A DNA stretch of 64,000 nucleotides from Paludibacteraceae bacterium (GTDB taxonomy: Bacteria > Bacteroidota > Bacteroidia > Bacteroidales > Paludibacteraceae), in the NCBI GenBank assembly GCA_016285885.1, contig JAEERP010000005.1:1-64000 (forward strand). Direction: 5' to 3'. Every line of letters starts with the position of its first letter. The first letter of the stretch is position 1. The translations under genes were made by a program, and so were the position numbers. The notes beneath the pieces were generated by a model. It saw only the letters and a list, made by a program, of their open reading frames with translations. It searched no databases and was not told where the DNA came from. Below are positions 53,931-63,800 of the stretch, piece after piece.

Positions 53931-54716
53931 TTATTTCTTAGTAAGCGTTACGATCAGACCTGCCACGGAGACCAGCACGGAGGTACCGGTCAGCACTTGC
54001 CCCGTCATGGCGCTGTAGCGGCTGTTGCGCATCTTGGTGCGGTTCGGTTCCACATAGAGCACATCATTCTGCTGAAGGTAGAAATAGGGCGAGTGGATAA
54101 GGTTCTTGTCCGTCAAGTCAATCGTATAGACGTTACGCTCACCATTCTCCCCCTCCCGCATCAGTTTCACGTTCTTGCGTTTACCATAGATGGTCATATC
54201 ACCCGCCAAGGCCAAGGCTTCGAGCACATTCACCTTCTCGTTGGTGATGGTATACGTGTTAGGATGAGCCACTTCGCCGATCACGGAGATCTTGTAGTTG
54301 ACCATCCGCACATTGACCAGCGGTTCTTCCTTCAGGTAGACACTCAGACGTCCGCGCAGATAGGCCTCCACCTCCTTCTTAGTCAGCCCGGCGACCTTGA
54401 TTCGTCCCAACACAGGGAAATCGATTTCACCGTCATTGTCCACCAAATACTTCTGCATGACATTCTCCCCCACGTTGTTGGAGAAACCATTCGGAGAATT
54501 GGAGGGATACATGAGGTTGAAGGGCAAAGAGGCCTCCCTATCGAACGTATTGACGGTGATCGTCAACAAATCCTTTGGCTTGATACGGGCGTCGTACAGC
54601 GAGTCCGCCGCGGCATGCAACGCACCTTCCTGTTCCTGCAAATAGGCTATATCCTTATGGGAACTGCAAGCAGGTAGCACCGCCAGCACCAGAAGGGCGA
54701 GGCAGAGCCTACACAT
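53931..54716 (-). CDS. Wza-like polysaccharide export lipoprotein
   Basis: This outer-membrane export protein of about 261 residues has a type II signal (LCLALLVLAVLPACSS). A Poly_export domain with YDARIKPKDLLTITVNTFD near residue 40 and DFPVLGRIKVAGLTKKEVE near 100 is followed by SLBB-type segments (VNVRMVNYKISVIGEVAHPN and KVNVLEALALAGDM). One C-terminal hydrophobic segment ends the protein. ATG 54716 gives a compact lipoprotein signal; ATG 54746 and 54758 are in frame. It is the first gene of the locus and pairs with the Wzc-like kinase 10 nt downstream. Confidence 0.9.
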   Translation of the reverse strand: MCRLCLALLVLAVLPACSSHKDIAYLQEQEGALHAAADSLYDARIKPKDLLTITVNTFDREASLPFNLMYPSNSPNGFSNNVGENVMQKYLVDNDGEIDFPVLGRIKVAGLTKKEVEAYLRGRLSVYLKEEPLVNVRMVNYKISVIGEVAHPNTYTITNEKVNVLEALALAGDMTIYGKRKNVKLMREGENGERNVYTIDLTDKNLIHSPYFYLQQNDVLYVEPNRTKMRNSRYSAMTGQVLTGTSVLVSVAGLIVTLTKK

Positions 54717-54795
54717 ACACAATCCGAATCTACATTCAGCACTCATCAAGACGCACATTTAGAATCCATCCGGGCATAAAAAGCCCAAATACATG

Positions 54796-54803
54796 CGAAT
54801 ATA
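54796..54803 (-). promoter_or_regulatory. Weak -7-like box upstream of the polysaccharide locus
   Basis: TATATTCG on the minus strand differs from TAnnTTTG at one position and lies 79 nt upstream of the export-gene start. No -33 box was found. No long inverted repeat suggesting an invertible promoter was seen here. Confidence 0.25.
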
Positions 54804-54902
54804 CGATTTTCCCTTTGGAAATAAAAGATATTTAGGCCAAAAAGACCATGGAATATCTCTTTTTTTCGCCAAATTCTTTTCGCGCGCCTCCGCAGTGTCG
54901 AT

Positions 54903-55523
54903 TTAGTTGGATTTTTTCCTCGACTGAATCACCAAGTATGCCACAAAGCATACGAAAAGGAGAATACCGCCCGCAGCCAAATAGGGTTTGTACTGCGCCA
55001 CAGCTGTCGCCAACTGGTCTTTCGGCACCACACCATGCAAACCATAGCCTATCGCGGCGAGGATGGAGTTCCATACGAACGCACCCAAGAAGGTGAAGAG
55101 CACGAACGTGTGAAGGGCCATCTTGGACAAACCCGCCGGGATGGAGATCAACTGACGAACGGCAGGCACCATACGTCCGATCAAGGTGGAGGAGACACCA
55201 TGCTCCCTGAAATACTCCTCGGCATGTTCCATCTTCTCCTTGGAGAGCATACAGAGATGTCCGAACTTCGTCTCGACAAACCAATAGACGAAGGTACGCC
55301 CCAAAGTACGGGCCAAAATATAGTTGATCAATGCACCAAGGATAGCACCACATGAAGCGGATGCCACCACCCCCACAACATTCAACTCACCTGCAGCGGC
55401 CTTGTAGGCGGCAGGAGGAACCACGATTTCAGAGGGGAAAGGTATGAATGAGCTTTCGATGGTCATCAAAAGCAGGACGGTCCAATAATTCAGGTTATCG
55501 AGACACCATTGAAGAATTTCCAT
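54903..55523 (-). CDS. DedA family membrane protein
   Basis: This 206-residue DedA/SNARE-associated protein has the reentrant motif ESSFIPFPSEIVVPPA near residue 24, GAILGALINYILARTLGR near 60, and FREHGVSSTLIGRMVPAVRQLISIPAG near 115, which holds the conserved arginine and proline of the family. Members flip undecaprenyl phosphate or phospholipids, so a link with glycan carriers from the adjacent locus is plausible. The ATG at 55523 is used. It lies between pgi (separated by a terminator) and the polysaccharide locus. Confidence 0.9.
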   Translation of the reverse strand: MEILQWCLDNLNYWTVLLLMTIESSFIPFPSEIVVPPAAYKAAAGELNVVGVVASASCGAILGALINYILARTLGRTFVYWFVETKFGHLCMLSKEKMEHAEEYFREHGVSSTLIGRMVPAVRQLISIPAGLSKMALHTFVLFTFLGAFVWNSILAAIGYGLHGVVPKDQLATAVAQYKPYLAAGGILLFVCFVAYLVIQSRKKSN

Positions 55524-55532
55524 ACACAAAAG

Positions 55533-55567
55533 AAAAAAGGGTCAAGCACAATGATGCGCCTGACCCT
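55533..55567 (-). terminator. Rho-independent terminator after pgi
   Basis: On the minus strand AGGGTCA and TGACCCT pair, continued by a partly paired GC-rich segment, and are followed by TTTTTTC. It lies 15 nt past the pgi stop. Confidence 0.85.
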
Positions 55568-55581
55568 ATGGATAAATGTTT

Positions 55582-56943
55582 TTACTTGTTCAATCTAGCT
55601 TTGATCGCCTCAGTCTCCTTCTCGTAACCTGGCTTGCCCAACAAAGCGAACATGTTCTTCTTGTAAGCCTCAACACCTGGTTGGTTGAATGGGTTCACGC
55701 CGAGCAAGTAACCGCTGATACCGCAGGCCTTCTCGAAGAAGTAGAACAACTGACCGATATAGTACTCGTTCAATGAAGGCATATCGATGTGCAGGTTAGG
55801 CACCTGACCATCCACGTGGGCCAACACAACGCCCAACTCAGCCATCTTGTTCACCTCGTCCACACGCTTGCCAGCCAAGAAGTTCAAACCGTCGAGGTTC
55901 TCCTTGTCCTCAGGGACAACCACCTTCTTGTTAGCTCTCTTGATGGAGATAACGGTCTCGAAAATCGTACGCTCGCCCTCTTGGATCCATTGACCCATTG
56001 AGTGGAGGTCGGTAGAGAAGTCTACCGCTGCAGGGAAGATACCCTTCAAATCCTTACCCTCAGACTCACCGTAGAGTTGCTTCCACCACTCACCGATGAA
56101 GTGCAATTTAGGGTGATAGTTCACCAAGATCTCGATCTTCTTACCCTTCTGGTACAACTCGTTACGTACTGCGGCGTATTGAGCGGCAGGGTTCTTAGAG
56201 AATGGAACATCGATGTTACACATCTCCTGCATCTTCTTAGCACCAGCCACCAATTGCTTGATGTCGAAGCCAGCCACAGCGATAGGGAGCAAACCTACTG
56301 GAGTGAGGACAGAGAAACGTCCACCCACATTATCAGGAATCACGTAAGTCTCGTAACCCTCTTGCGTAGCCAATTTGCGGAGAGCGCCCTTAGCGGCGTC
56401 CGTAACGGCCACGATACGGTTCTTAGCCTCAGCCTTGCCTACTTGCTCCTCCAATTGGGTCTTGAGGATACGGAAAGCCAAAGCGGTCTCGGTCGTAGTA
56501 CCTGACTTGGAGATATTGATGATACCGAACTGTTTCCTTCTCAAGAAAGAAGAGAGCTCAGCCAAATAATCCTCGCTGATGTTATTGCCGGCGAAAACGA
56601 TAGCTGGGTTCACCTTGCTCTTAGAGTAAGCCGCGAACGCATTGGACAATGCCTCGATGACGGCACGGGCACCCAAGTATGAACCACCGATACCAGCCAC
56701 AACCACTACGTCGCATGACTTTCTCAAACGGTCAGCCGTGGCGATGATCTTGTTCAAGAAGTTATCGTCCAAGGAAGAAGGCAAAGTCAACCAACCCAAG
56801 AAATCGTTTCCCTTACCCTTGCCGAAATGCAACATTTCCTGGCACTCTTTTACCTTAGCCTCGTAAGCCGTGATGCATGGCTTGGAGATATACAAACCCT
56901 CGCAAGAGAATGCATTCTCAATGTTCAATTTGATGTTTTCCAT
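55582..56943 (-). CDS. pgi: Glucose-6-phosphate isomerase
   Basis: Pgi interconverts glucose-6-phosphate and fructose-6-phosphate. The 453-residue protein is of the short bacterial type. It has [16 protein letters not shown] near residue 84, [13 protein letters not shown] near 145, the signature [20 protein letters not shown] near 205 and [21 protein letters not shown] near 410. It supplies precursors for both the glycogen genes and the sugars made by the polysaccharide locus. It follows gpsA by 41 nt on the same strand and ends in a strong terminator. Confidence 0.95.
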   Translation of the reverse strand: MENIKLNIENAFSCEGLYISKPCITAYEAKVKECQEMLHFGKGKGNDFLGWLTLPSSLDDNFLNKIIATADRLRKSCDVVVVAGIGGSYLGARAVIEALSNAFAAYSKSKVNPAIVFAGNNISEDYLAELSSFLRRKQFGIINISKSGTTTETALAFRILKTQLEEQVGKAEAKNRIVAVTDAAKGALRKLATQEGYETYVIPDNVGGRFSVLTPVGLLPIAVAGFDIKQLVAGAKKMQEMCNIDVPFSKNPAAQYAAVRNELYQKGKKIEILVNYHPKLHFIGEWWKQLYGESEGKDLKGIFPAAVDFSTDLHSMGQWIQEGERTIFETVISIKRANKKVVVPEDKENLDGLNFLAGKRVDEVNKMAELGVVLAHVDGQVPNLHIDMPSLNEYYIGQLFYFFEKACGISGYLLGVNPFNQPGVEAYKKNMFALLGKPGYEKETEAIKARLNK

Positions 56944-56984
56944 TCTTATAATTTTTAAGATATTATATCATTACACACTCATTA

Positions 56985-57989
56985 TCAACGCAATAAGCTC
57001 GTCAACACTTTTATCTCAATGGCGGGCGAAATCTTCCCGTAAAGGATATTGTAGACGGAGTCCATGATAGGCATATTCACGTGGAAGTTCTTATTGATCT
57101 CATGGATACACTTAGTGCCGTAGTAACCCTCCGCGATCATCTCCATCTCGAGCTGCGCGGTCTTGACGGAGTAGCCCTTTCCGATCATCGTACCGAACGT
57201 GCGGTTACGGCTGAACTTGGAGTAGCTGGTCACTAACAAATCGCCCAAATAGGCCGACTCGGAAATGTTTCGTTGCTTCTCGTTCACGATGTTCAGGAAG
57301 CGGTGCATCTCCTGTATCGCATTGGAAATCAGCACCGCCTGGAAGTTGTCACCATACTTCAAGCCATGGCAGACACCCGCCGCGATGGCATAGACGTTCT
57401 TCAGCACGGAGGCATACTCCAAACCGATGATATCATCCACGGTGGAGGTCCGCACATAATTGTTCTGAAGCATGTTGGCGACGATCTTGGCATTGTCCCT
57501 GGAGACACCACCGATGGTCAGGTACGACAGACGGTCCATCGCGACCTCCTCCGCATGGGAAGGACCAGAGATGACCAGCAGATTATCCTGCGGCACATTG
57601 TAGATCTGGTGGAAATATTCAGAGACGGTGAGGTTCTCGTCGGGCACGATACCCTTGATGGCGGAAACCACAATCTTGCTCTTCAAGGAAGCGCGGAGCT
57701 TCTTCAAGTGCTGTTTGAGGAACGGCGAAGGTGTGGCGAATATCAGGATGTCGGATTTCTTGACCACATCATTGATATTGCAGAAGAAATCGATTCGGTC
57801 CAAATCGAAAGGCACCATGGAGAGATAGGCTGGATTGTGCCCCATCTCCTTGAAGTCATCAATCTGGTCCTGCCTGCGCATGTACCAATTGATCCGACGT
57901 TCTCTGTTCGCCATACAAATCTTAGCGATGGCGGTAGCCCAGCTACCACCTCCCATGACGGCGATCCTCGGTTCTTCTTTCACGTCCAT
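56985..57989 (-). CDS. gpsA: Glycerol-3-phosphate dehydrogenase [NAD(P)+]
   Basis: GpsA reduces dihydroxyacetone phosphate to sn-glycerol-3-phosphate for phospholipid synthesis. The 334-residue protein has the NAD site VMGGGSWATAIAKI (residue 11), SAIKGIVPDENL near 108, SGPSHAEEVAM near 141 and the catalytic lysine in LKNVYAIAAGVCHGLKYGDN near 193. It starts 3 nt after the lysS stop and is certainly cotranscribed with it; pgi follows. Confidence 0.94.
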   Translation of the reverse strand: MDVKEEPRIAVMGGGSWATAIAKICMANRERRINWYMRRQDQIDDFKEMGHNPAYLSMVPFDLDRIDFFCNINDVVKKSDILIFATPSPFLKQHLKKLRASLKSKIVVSAIKGIVPDENLTVSEYFHQIYNVPQDNLLVISGPSHAEEVAMDRLSYLTIGGVSRDNAKIVANMLQNNYVRTSTVDDIIGLEYASVLKNVYAIAAGVCHGLKYGDNFQAVLISNAIQEMHRFLNIVNEKQRNISESAYLGDLLVTSYSKFSRNRTFGTMIGKGYSVKTAQLEMEMIAEGYYGTKCIHEINKNFHVNMPIMDSVYNILYGKISPAIEIKVLTSLLR

Positions 57990-57992
57990 ATA

Positions 57993-59717
57993 TTAGATTT
58001 TACTAACCCACTCCGCTACCTCTTCACGGGTTGGGTTGACCAACTCAAGTTTGAATTTCTTATTTAAACCGCAAATGTCCTGGTGGAACTTGTTCGGGTT
58101 CACATCCTTCAACTGAGAGACTGTCAAGATACCCGCTTTCTGCACGACAGGCACCCAATCCTCAGGGATTCCCAACGCGGTGAACTTAGAGACAGGGTCT
58201 TTCGTCTGCGCCTTCTCCGGCTTCATCTGAGGGAAGAAGAGCACCTCCTGGATGGTCGTTTGGCCCGTCATCAACATGACGAGACGGTCGATGCCGATAC
58301 CGATACCGGATGTAGGAGGCATACCGTACTCCAAAGCGCGCACGAAGTCTTGGTCGATGAACATCGCCTCGTCGTCGCCCTTCTCCGAAAGCCTCAGCTG
58401 CTCCTTGAAACGCTCCATCTGGTCGATCGGGTCGTTCAGCTCGGAGTATGCGTTGGCCAACTCCTTACCGTTGACCATGAGCTCGAAACGCTCCGTCAAG
58501 CCTGGCTTAGAGCGGTGCATCTTCGTGAGCGGAGACATCTCGACAGGATAGTCGGTGATGAAGGTTGGTTGGATATAAGTACCCTCGCAGAACTCTCCGA
58601 ATATCTCATCGATCAGCTTGCCCTTACCCATCGTATCGTCGATCTCCATCTTCAGCGCCTTGCAGATCTCACGGATCTCCTCCTCGCCCTTGCCGTTGAG
58701 GTCGTAGCCGGTCTTCTCCTTGATAGCGTCGAGGATAGGCAGCCTACGGTAAGGGGCCTTGAAGTTGATCACGTTATCACCCACCTTCGACTCGTAGCAG
58801 CCGTTGGCGGCGAAGCATATCTTTTCGAGCAACTGCTCGGTGAATGACATCATCCAGTTATAATCCTTGTACTGCACGTAGAGCTCCATGCAGGTGAACT
58901 CAGGGTTGTGCGTACGGTCCATACCCTCGTTACGGAAGTTCTTGCCGATCTCGTAAACGCCCTCGAAACCGCCGACGATCAATCGTTTCAGGTAAAGCTC
59001 GGTCGCGATACGCAGGTAGAGGTCCACATCCAACGTGTTGTGGTGGGTGATGAACGGACGAGCGCTCGCGCCACCCGCGATCTGTTGCAGGATAGGCGTC
59101 TCCACCTCCATGTAGCCAGCCTCATCCAGGACGCCCCTCAGGGTCTTGTAGACCTTGGAACGTTTGATGAAGATATCCTTCACACCGTCGTTCACCACCA
59201 AATCGACGTAGCGTTGGCGGTAGCGCAGCTCAGGGTCGTCGAAAGCGTCGTAGGCGACACCATCCTTGTACTTCACGATAGGCAACGGACGGAGTGATTT
59301 GCTCAAGACCGTCAGCTCAGCCGCATGGACGGAGATCTCCCCCATTTGGGTACGGAAGACGTAGCCCTTGACACCCACGAAGTCGCCGATATCGAGCAGT
59401 TTCTTGAAGACGACGTTGTACATGTCCTTGTTCTCGTCCGGACATAAATCGTCCCTTGAGATATAGACTTGAACACGGCCCTTGCTGTCCTGCAGCTCCA
59501 TAAAGGAGGCCTTGCCCATGATACGGCGGCTCATGATACGTCCCGCGATAGTGACATCCTTGCGGGGAGCGTCATCCGAGAACTCGCTCTTTATGTTTGT
59601 GGAATAATCCGTAACTACGTACTCTGCAGCGGGATATGGGTCGATGCCCATCGCGCGCAACTCCTTGAGGCTCTCTCTCCTCAAGATCTCCTGTTCACTC
59701 AAATCCAGTAAGCTCAT
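57993..59717 (-). CDS. lysS: Lysyl-tRNA synthetase, class II
   Basis: LysS charges tRNA-Lys. The 574-residue protein has the N-terminal OB-fold anticodon domain ([20 protein letters not shown] near residue 53) and class II motifs 1-3 ([31 protein letters not shown] and [15 protein letters not shown] near 480). A C-terminal extension of about 70 residues ([19 protein letters not shown] onward) is absent from Escherichia coli LysS but usual in Bacteroidota. A -7 box lies just upstream. First gene of the lysS-gpsA-pgi operon. Confidence 0.95.
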   Translation of the reverse strand: MSLLDLSEQEILRRESLKELRAMGIDPYPAAEYVVTDYSTNIKSEFSDDAPRKDVTIAGRIMSRRIMGKASFMELQDSKGRVQVYISRDDLCPDENKDMYNVVFKKLLDIGDFVGVKGYVFRTQMGEISVHAAELTVLSKSLRPLPIVKYKDGVAYDAFDDPELRYRQRYVDLVVNDGVKDIFIKRSKVYKTLRGVLDEAGYMEVETPILQQIAGGASARPFITHHNTLDVDLYLRIATELYLKRLIVGGFEGVYEIGKNFRNEGMDRTHNPEFTCMELYVQYKDYNWMMSFTEQLLEKICFAANGCYESKVGDNVINFKAPYRRLPILDAIKEKTGYDLNGKGEEEIREICKALKMEIDDTMGKGKLIDEIFGEFCEGTYIQPTFITDYPVEMSPLTKMHRSKPGLTERFELMVNGKELANAYSELNDPIDQMERFKEQLRLSEKGDDEAMFIDQDFVRALEYGMPPTSGIGIGIDRLVMLMTGQTTIQEVLFFPQMKPEKAQTKDPVSKFTALGIPEDWVPVVQKAGILTVSQLKDVNPNKFHQDICGLNKKFKLELVNPTREEVAEWVSKI

Positions 59718-59742
59718 CAGTATAAAATCTTATAAATGTGCG

Positions 59743-59750
59743 CAAAGATA
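59743..59750 (-). promoter_or_regulatory. Candidate -7 box for lysS-gpsA-pgi
   Basis: TATCTTTG on the minus strand fits TAnnTTTG exactly, 25 nt upstream of the lysS ATG. A TTTG 14 nt upstream is too near to be a standard -33 box. Confidence 0.5.
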
Positions 59751-59838
59751 CAAAAAAAGTGGCGCAAAATGATGTTCGCGGAAAAGTTTCTGTAGAAGTG
59801 TTGCACAAAAAAAACAGAGAAGGGGGAAGGAACGAAAC

Positions 59839-59873
59839 AAAAACCGCCGGTGCGGGAAGCACCGACGGTTCTA
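59839..59873 (-). terminator. Rho-independent terminator after the second PorP/SprF gene
   Basis: On the minus strand AACCGTCGGTGC pairs with GCACCGGCGGTT (one mismatch) around a 5-nt loop, followed by TTTGTTT. It lies 22 nt past the stop and ends the adhesin-PorP/SprF unit. Confidence 0.85.
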
Positions 59874-59891
59874 TGAGCAATAGAATACCGA

Positions 59892-60872
59892 TTACCAGTA
59901 AACGACCGGACAAGGGTATTTCTCCTTCACGCGGATCACGTAGATGAGGTTGATCTCATGCGACCATGAACCGTTTTTCTTCTTGCGTGAGGTGAATATG
60001 TCGTAAACATAATTGGCTTGGAAACTACCGAACTGCACACCCGCCGTGACGGAAGGCGTATGGACCTCGCTCAGGTTCGTACGATAGGATGCACCGATGA
60101 TGATCGGGCTGATCAAGGCGCAGACACCCACATACAAAGCCTGGAAGACATCCTGTTTCTGGTAATAGACCGTACCGAAGAGATAGTTGCTGGAAAGGTC
60201 ATCTCGGCTGAACAAACCATTTCTGTACTGCAAGTCGTGGAAGTAGGTCGCATGGGCGACGAACTTACGCTGCAACTGGTTATCCGGTTTATCCAAGAAA
60301 CCGTTCTTTGGCTCACCAATATGGTAGATGGCCAAACCGGCGGTCAACTTGTTCTCTATCACATAGGAAGCGCCGGCGGAGAAGTCCGGGAAGACGCGGG
60401 AGTCGTTCTGGATGTTCTCCAACGTCTCGTTAGACACCTCCCTGTAGAAGGGATTGTACTGATCCTCGAAGACCAAATCACCCCCCAGGAAATTCGCATA
60501 GATGGAAGCCTGCACACCCAAGCGGACGAACTGGCCCTCCGTGGTACGGATCGTGTGGGAATAGATGAAGTCGAAGTCATTGATCTGATAAGTACCAGCC
60601 GCCATGTTATCATACGAATAGGCGAAGCCGACAGAACACATCTGCTTGTAGAAGTTCTGGTCGTATGAGAAGCGGACCGTGTGGTACTTGTTTCCCAGCG
60701 CAGGCCACTGCTGACGATAATTCAATCCGAAGCGGATAGCATTCGCTCCACCCGCCAATGACGGGTTCAAACTAAACGGCACATTGTTATGGTTCGAAAA
60801 AGAGTAGTCTTGGGCGAAGGAGCCCAATGACGAACAAACAGCCAATAGTATTCCAACAAAAAGTTTCTTCAT
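59892..60872 (-). CDS. PorP/SprF family type IX secretion membrane protein (second copy)
   Basis: This 326-residue outer-membrane barrel has a signal peptide (MKKLFVGILLAVCSSLGSFAQ). The family N-terminus NVPFSLNPSLAGGANAIRFG, LNYRQQWPALGNKYHTVRFSYD and VGFAYSYDNMAAGTYQ follow. It starts 7 nt after the stop of the giant Ig-repeat protein, the same order as sprB-sprF in Flavobacterium johnsoniae, where SprF is needed to bring SprB to the surface. This predicts a dedicated partner for that cargo. The paralogue at 3840-4823 shares the architecture but little obvious sequence identity. Confidence 0.92.
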   Translation of the reverse strand: MKKLFVGILLAVCSSLGSFAQDYSFSNHNNVPFSLNPSLAGGANAIRFGLNYRQQWPALGNKYHTVRFSYDQNFYKQMCSVGFAYSYDNMAAGTYQINDFDFIYSHTIRTTEGQFVRLGVQASIYANFLGGDLVFEDQYNPFYREVSNETLENIQNDSRVFPDFSAGASYVIENKLTAGLAIYHIGEPKNGFLDKPDNQLQRKFVAHATYFHDLQYRNGLFSRDDLSSNYLFGTVYYQKQDVFQALYVGVCALISPIIIGASYRTNLSEVHTPSVTAGVQFGSFQANYVYDIFTSRKKKNGSWSHEINLIYVIRVKEKYPCPVVYW

Positions 60873-60879
60873 TTACATT

Positions 60880-63800
60880 CTATTTTAGAATTGTTACATA
60901 ACCTTTCCTTTCCCCGCTTTTGCCTATGCCCTTGTAGTTACTGTAGTAGTTGACGTACCAGCCATAGATCTCGTTCGGACAAGGGTGACCGTTCAAATCA
61001 TTTCCATCCCACTTGTCGTCGATGGAATTGCCGACAAACACCGTCTCTCCACATCGGTTATAGATGGTGAATTGGAAGTCGTCGATATACTCGCCACCAA
61101 GGAAACGGAACACATCATTCAACCCGTCACCATTCGGCGAGAACACATTCGGTGCCCAAAAGTCCTTCCAGACATACACATAACTTGAATGTTGGAATAC
61201 ACATCCATCTTCACTGCGAGCCCTCATATAGACTCTAAAGGAATCCTCCGTGACAACATCCACGTCATTGTACATGTACACGACATCCTCGCCCTCGAGA
61301 ACATCGGACCCATCTCCAGGATCCCACGACCATTTCGTGTTTTTAGGGAAAAAGCCTCTAAAATGAACGGTAGGATCTTCCCTTTCTATCACAGGAGGAA
61401 GGATCTGGAACGTCATCTCGTTGTGATCTTTCGGTTTAATCAACATAGAATCGGTCCCTTGGCAACCATTCACATCAGTACCCACCACATACACCATCGT
61501 AGGTTCGTCTATCAATGCGTCTAAATCGTAAGAGGATGTGCCTGAAATAGTTACATTCTGCGGATCGCTGCTCCATACATAATATGAAGCGCCTTCCGCT
61601 TCCATAAAGACCTCGGTCGGGTCTCCGGGACAACCCTTCTTACGAACTTCCTTCAAAGATACATTTAAATCTGGATAAACCTCTACTTTAATCGTTTTTT
61701 TTGCATAACATCCGTCAATTAATCTTCCTTTGACCATGTAAGTCGCTGAATTTGACAAGGAATAGGAGATCGTGGCGGTACTATCTCCGGTGGACCAAAC
61801 ATACTCGTCGGCTCCCGATGCGGTCAGCGTAAACGACTGGTTTTTGCACACTGTGGTCTCCCCCATCACGTTCAATGTAGGCATCGGACTAACGGTCACA
61901 TAGATGTCGAGCGTCGAGGAACAATCGCCCTCCGAGCCGATCAACGTAATCAGGGTATTATTTTCTGGCGTATATACCAAACGTTCTCCGTCTTGGATGA
62001 GGTTATCGGTCTTCTTCCACGTGTAGTTGGAGGCTCCCGCCGCCAAGAGCACCACATCATCCCCCTGGCAGACGTTCGTCTCACCTGTGTAGGAGAGAAC
62101 CGGCGGCAAGACGGTGTGTACCTTCTTCGTGGCCGTTCCGGAACAGCCATGGGAGTTCCATGCACGCACCTCAAAGAGTTTTTCGCCTACGACAGGCTCG
62201 GTGACTTGCGCCTCGGTCTCGCCCGTGCTCCAGATGAATTGGGCAAGGTCATCACCCGTGGCCGTCAGTGTGACGGAACTGTTCTCACACACTTTATCGG
62301 CACCCTCTATCGTGATGAACGGATTCGGGCTGACCGTGAATGGCACCTCCACCTTGGTCGCACATCCATTCTCGTTCGTACCGACCACCGTGACGGTAGC
62401 GGAGAGCGTTGGCTTGGAGGCGAAACGGTCACCATCCGTCAAGGCATTCCACACGAAGGAGTCAGCACCCCGCGCGATTAGATTCAAGGAGTCTCCCTGG
62501 CAGAGATCGGTCTTGCCATCCACCCAGACAATCGGTGCCGGAAGCACCGTGACCGGAACGTCCACCCTCGCCGTACATCCGCCGGTCGTTCCCTCTACCC
62601 AGAGGGAGAGGTTGGTGTTCGGCGTGGAGACGAATGTGTTAGAGGTGGAGCCATCGTTCCAGACATAGGAGGAGGCTCCTGTGGCGGTAAGGCTAACAGG
62701 CAAGCCACGACAGACGGTCGTCACACCTGTCACCGCAACTTCCGGCAATGGTATCACATCAACCTTCAGATAACGCTTCGTGAAACACCCGGACAGGCTA
62801 TCGGTCCCCACCACCTCAAAGGTAGTCGTCTCGTCCATATAGGTTTGGCACGTCGCTCCCAACATTCCATTGCTCCACTGGAAGACACTGGAGCCTGACA
62901 GATCGGAGGCCACTAAGGTCACCAAGGATCCCGCACAGACACTTTCCGGACCGTCTATCGTGAATGATGGTATCGGGTGAACATTCACCTGATAGGAGGC
63001 GGAGGCGACGCATCCCTGGTCTGAGGTTCCCTTGACATAGAATATCTGACTGGATGTCAATGTCTTATCCAAGGACGAAGAGGTTTCGCCCGTGCTCCAC
63101 TCGTACGAGTCGGCTCCCTGGGCGTACAATGAAACGGCCTCGCCCGCACATATCTCGTTCTTACCATAGATGGCCACCATAGGCACTGGATTGACCATAA
63201 TAGGGATCTCCTCCTTCGCCTTGCACTTGCCGTTGGCGCCCTCGACCCAATACATGGTGGTGTTCAGGGTTGGCATACGGTTGACGACAGAGCCTTCCGT
63301 CCCATCGTCCCACGTGTACGATTGTGCGCCTTCCACCCATAGGTTCAGTTGCTCGCCCTCGCAGATTTCCCGGTTACCATAGACGGTCATCTTCGGAGAC
63401 TGGATCACAACCTGCTTGTAATGGGTCGTCCCGACGCAACCGTTCGTGTCGGTTCCCGCCACCGTGTACGTGGTGGTTTCGAGAGGCGTAACCGTCAAAG
63501 TATCACCCGGATAGACGTTCATCCAGAAGTATTCAGCCGCACCAGAGGCGGTAAGAATGGCCTGCTCGCCCGAACAGATATCGTCCGGGCCATAGGCGGT
63601 GATCACAGGCAACGGATTCACCACCACATTCACGCACTTGGTCGTCTTACAACCCGTGGACGTGTAGGTACCCGTCACACAATAAGTAGTATTTTGCTGA
63701 GGGGTGAAATGCAGCGTGTCCCCCTCCGTCGCGGAGCTCCAGATGAACTTGTCCGCATCGCCCCACACCCAAAGTTTGGCAGGCGTGTTGAAGCAGACGG

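Noticed and set aside
54717-54902. Invertible promoter or UpxY-type antiterminator control of the polysaccharide locus
   Set aside because: No flanking inverted repeats, no invertase gene and no UpxY/UpxZ-like gene are present upstream of the export gene.
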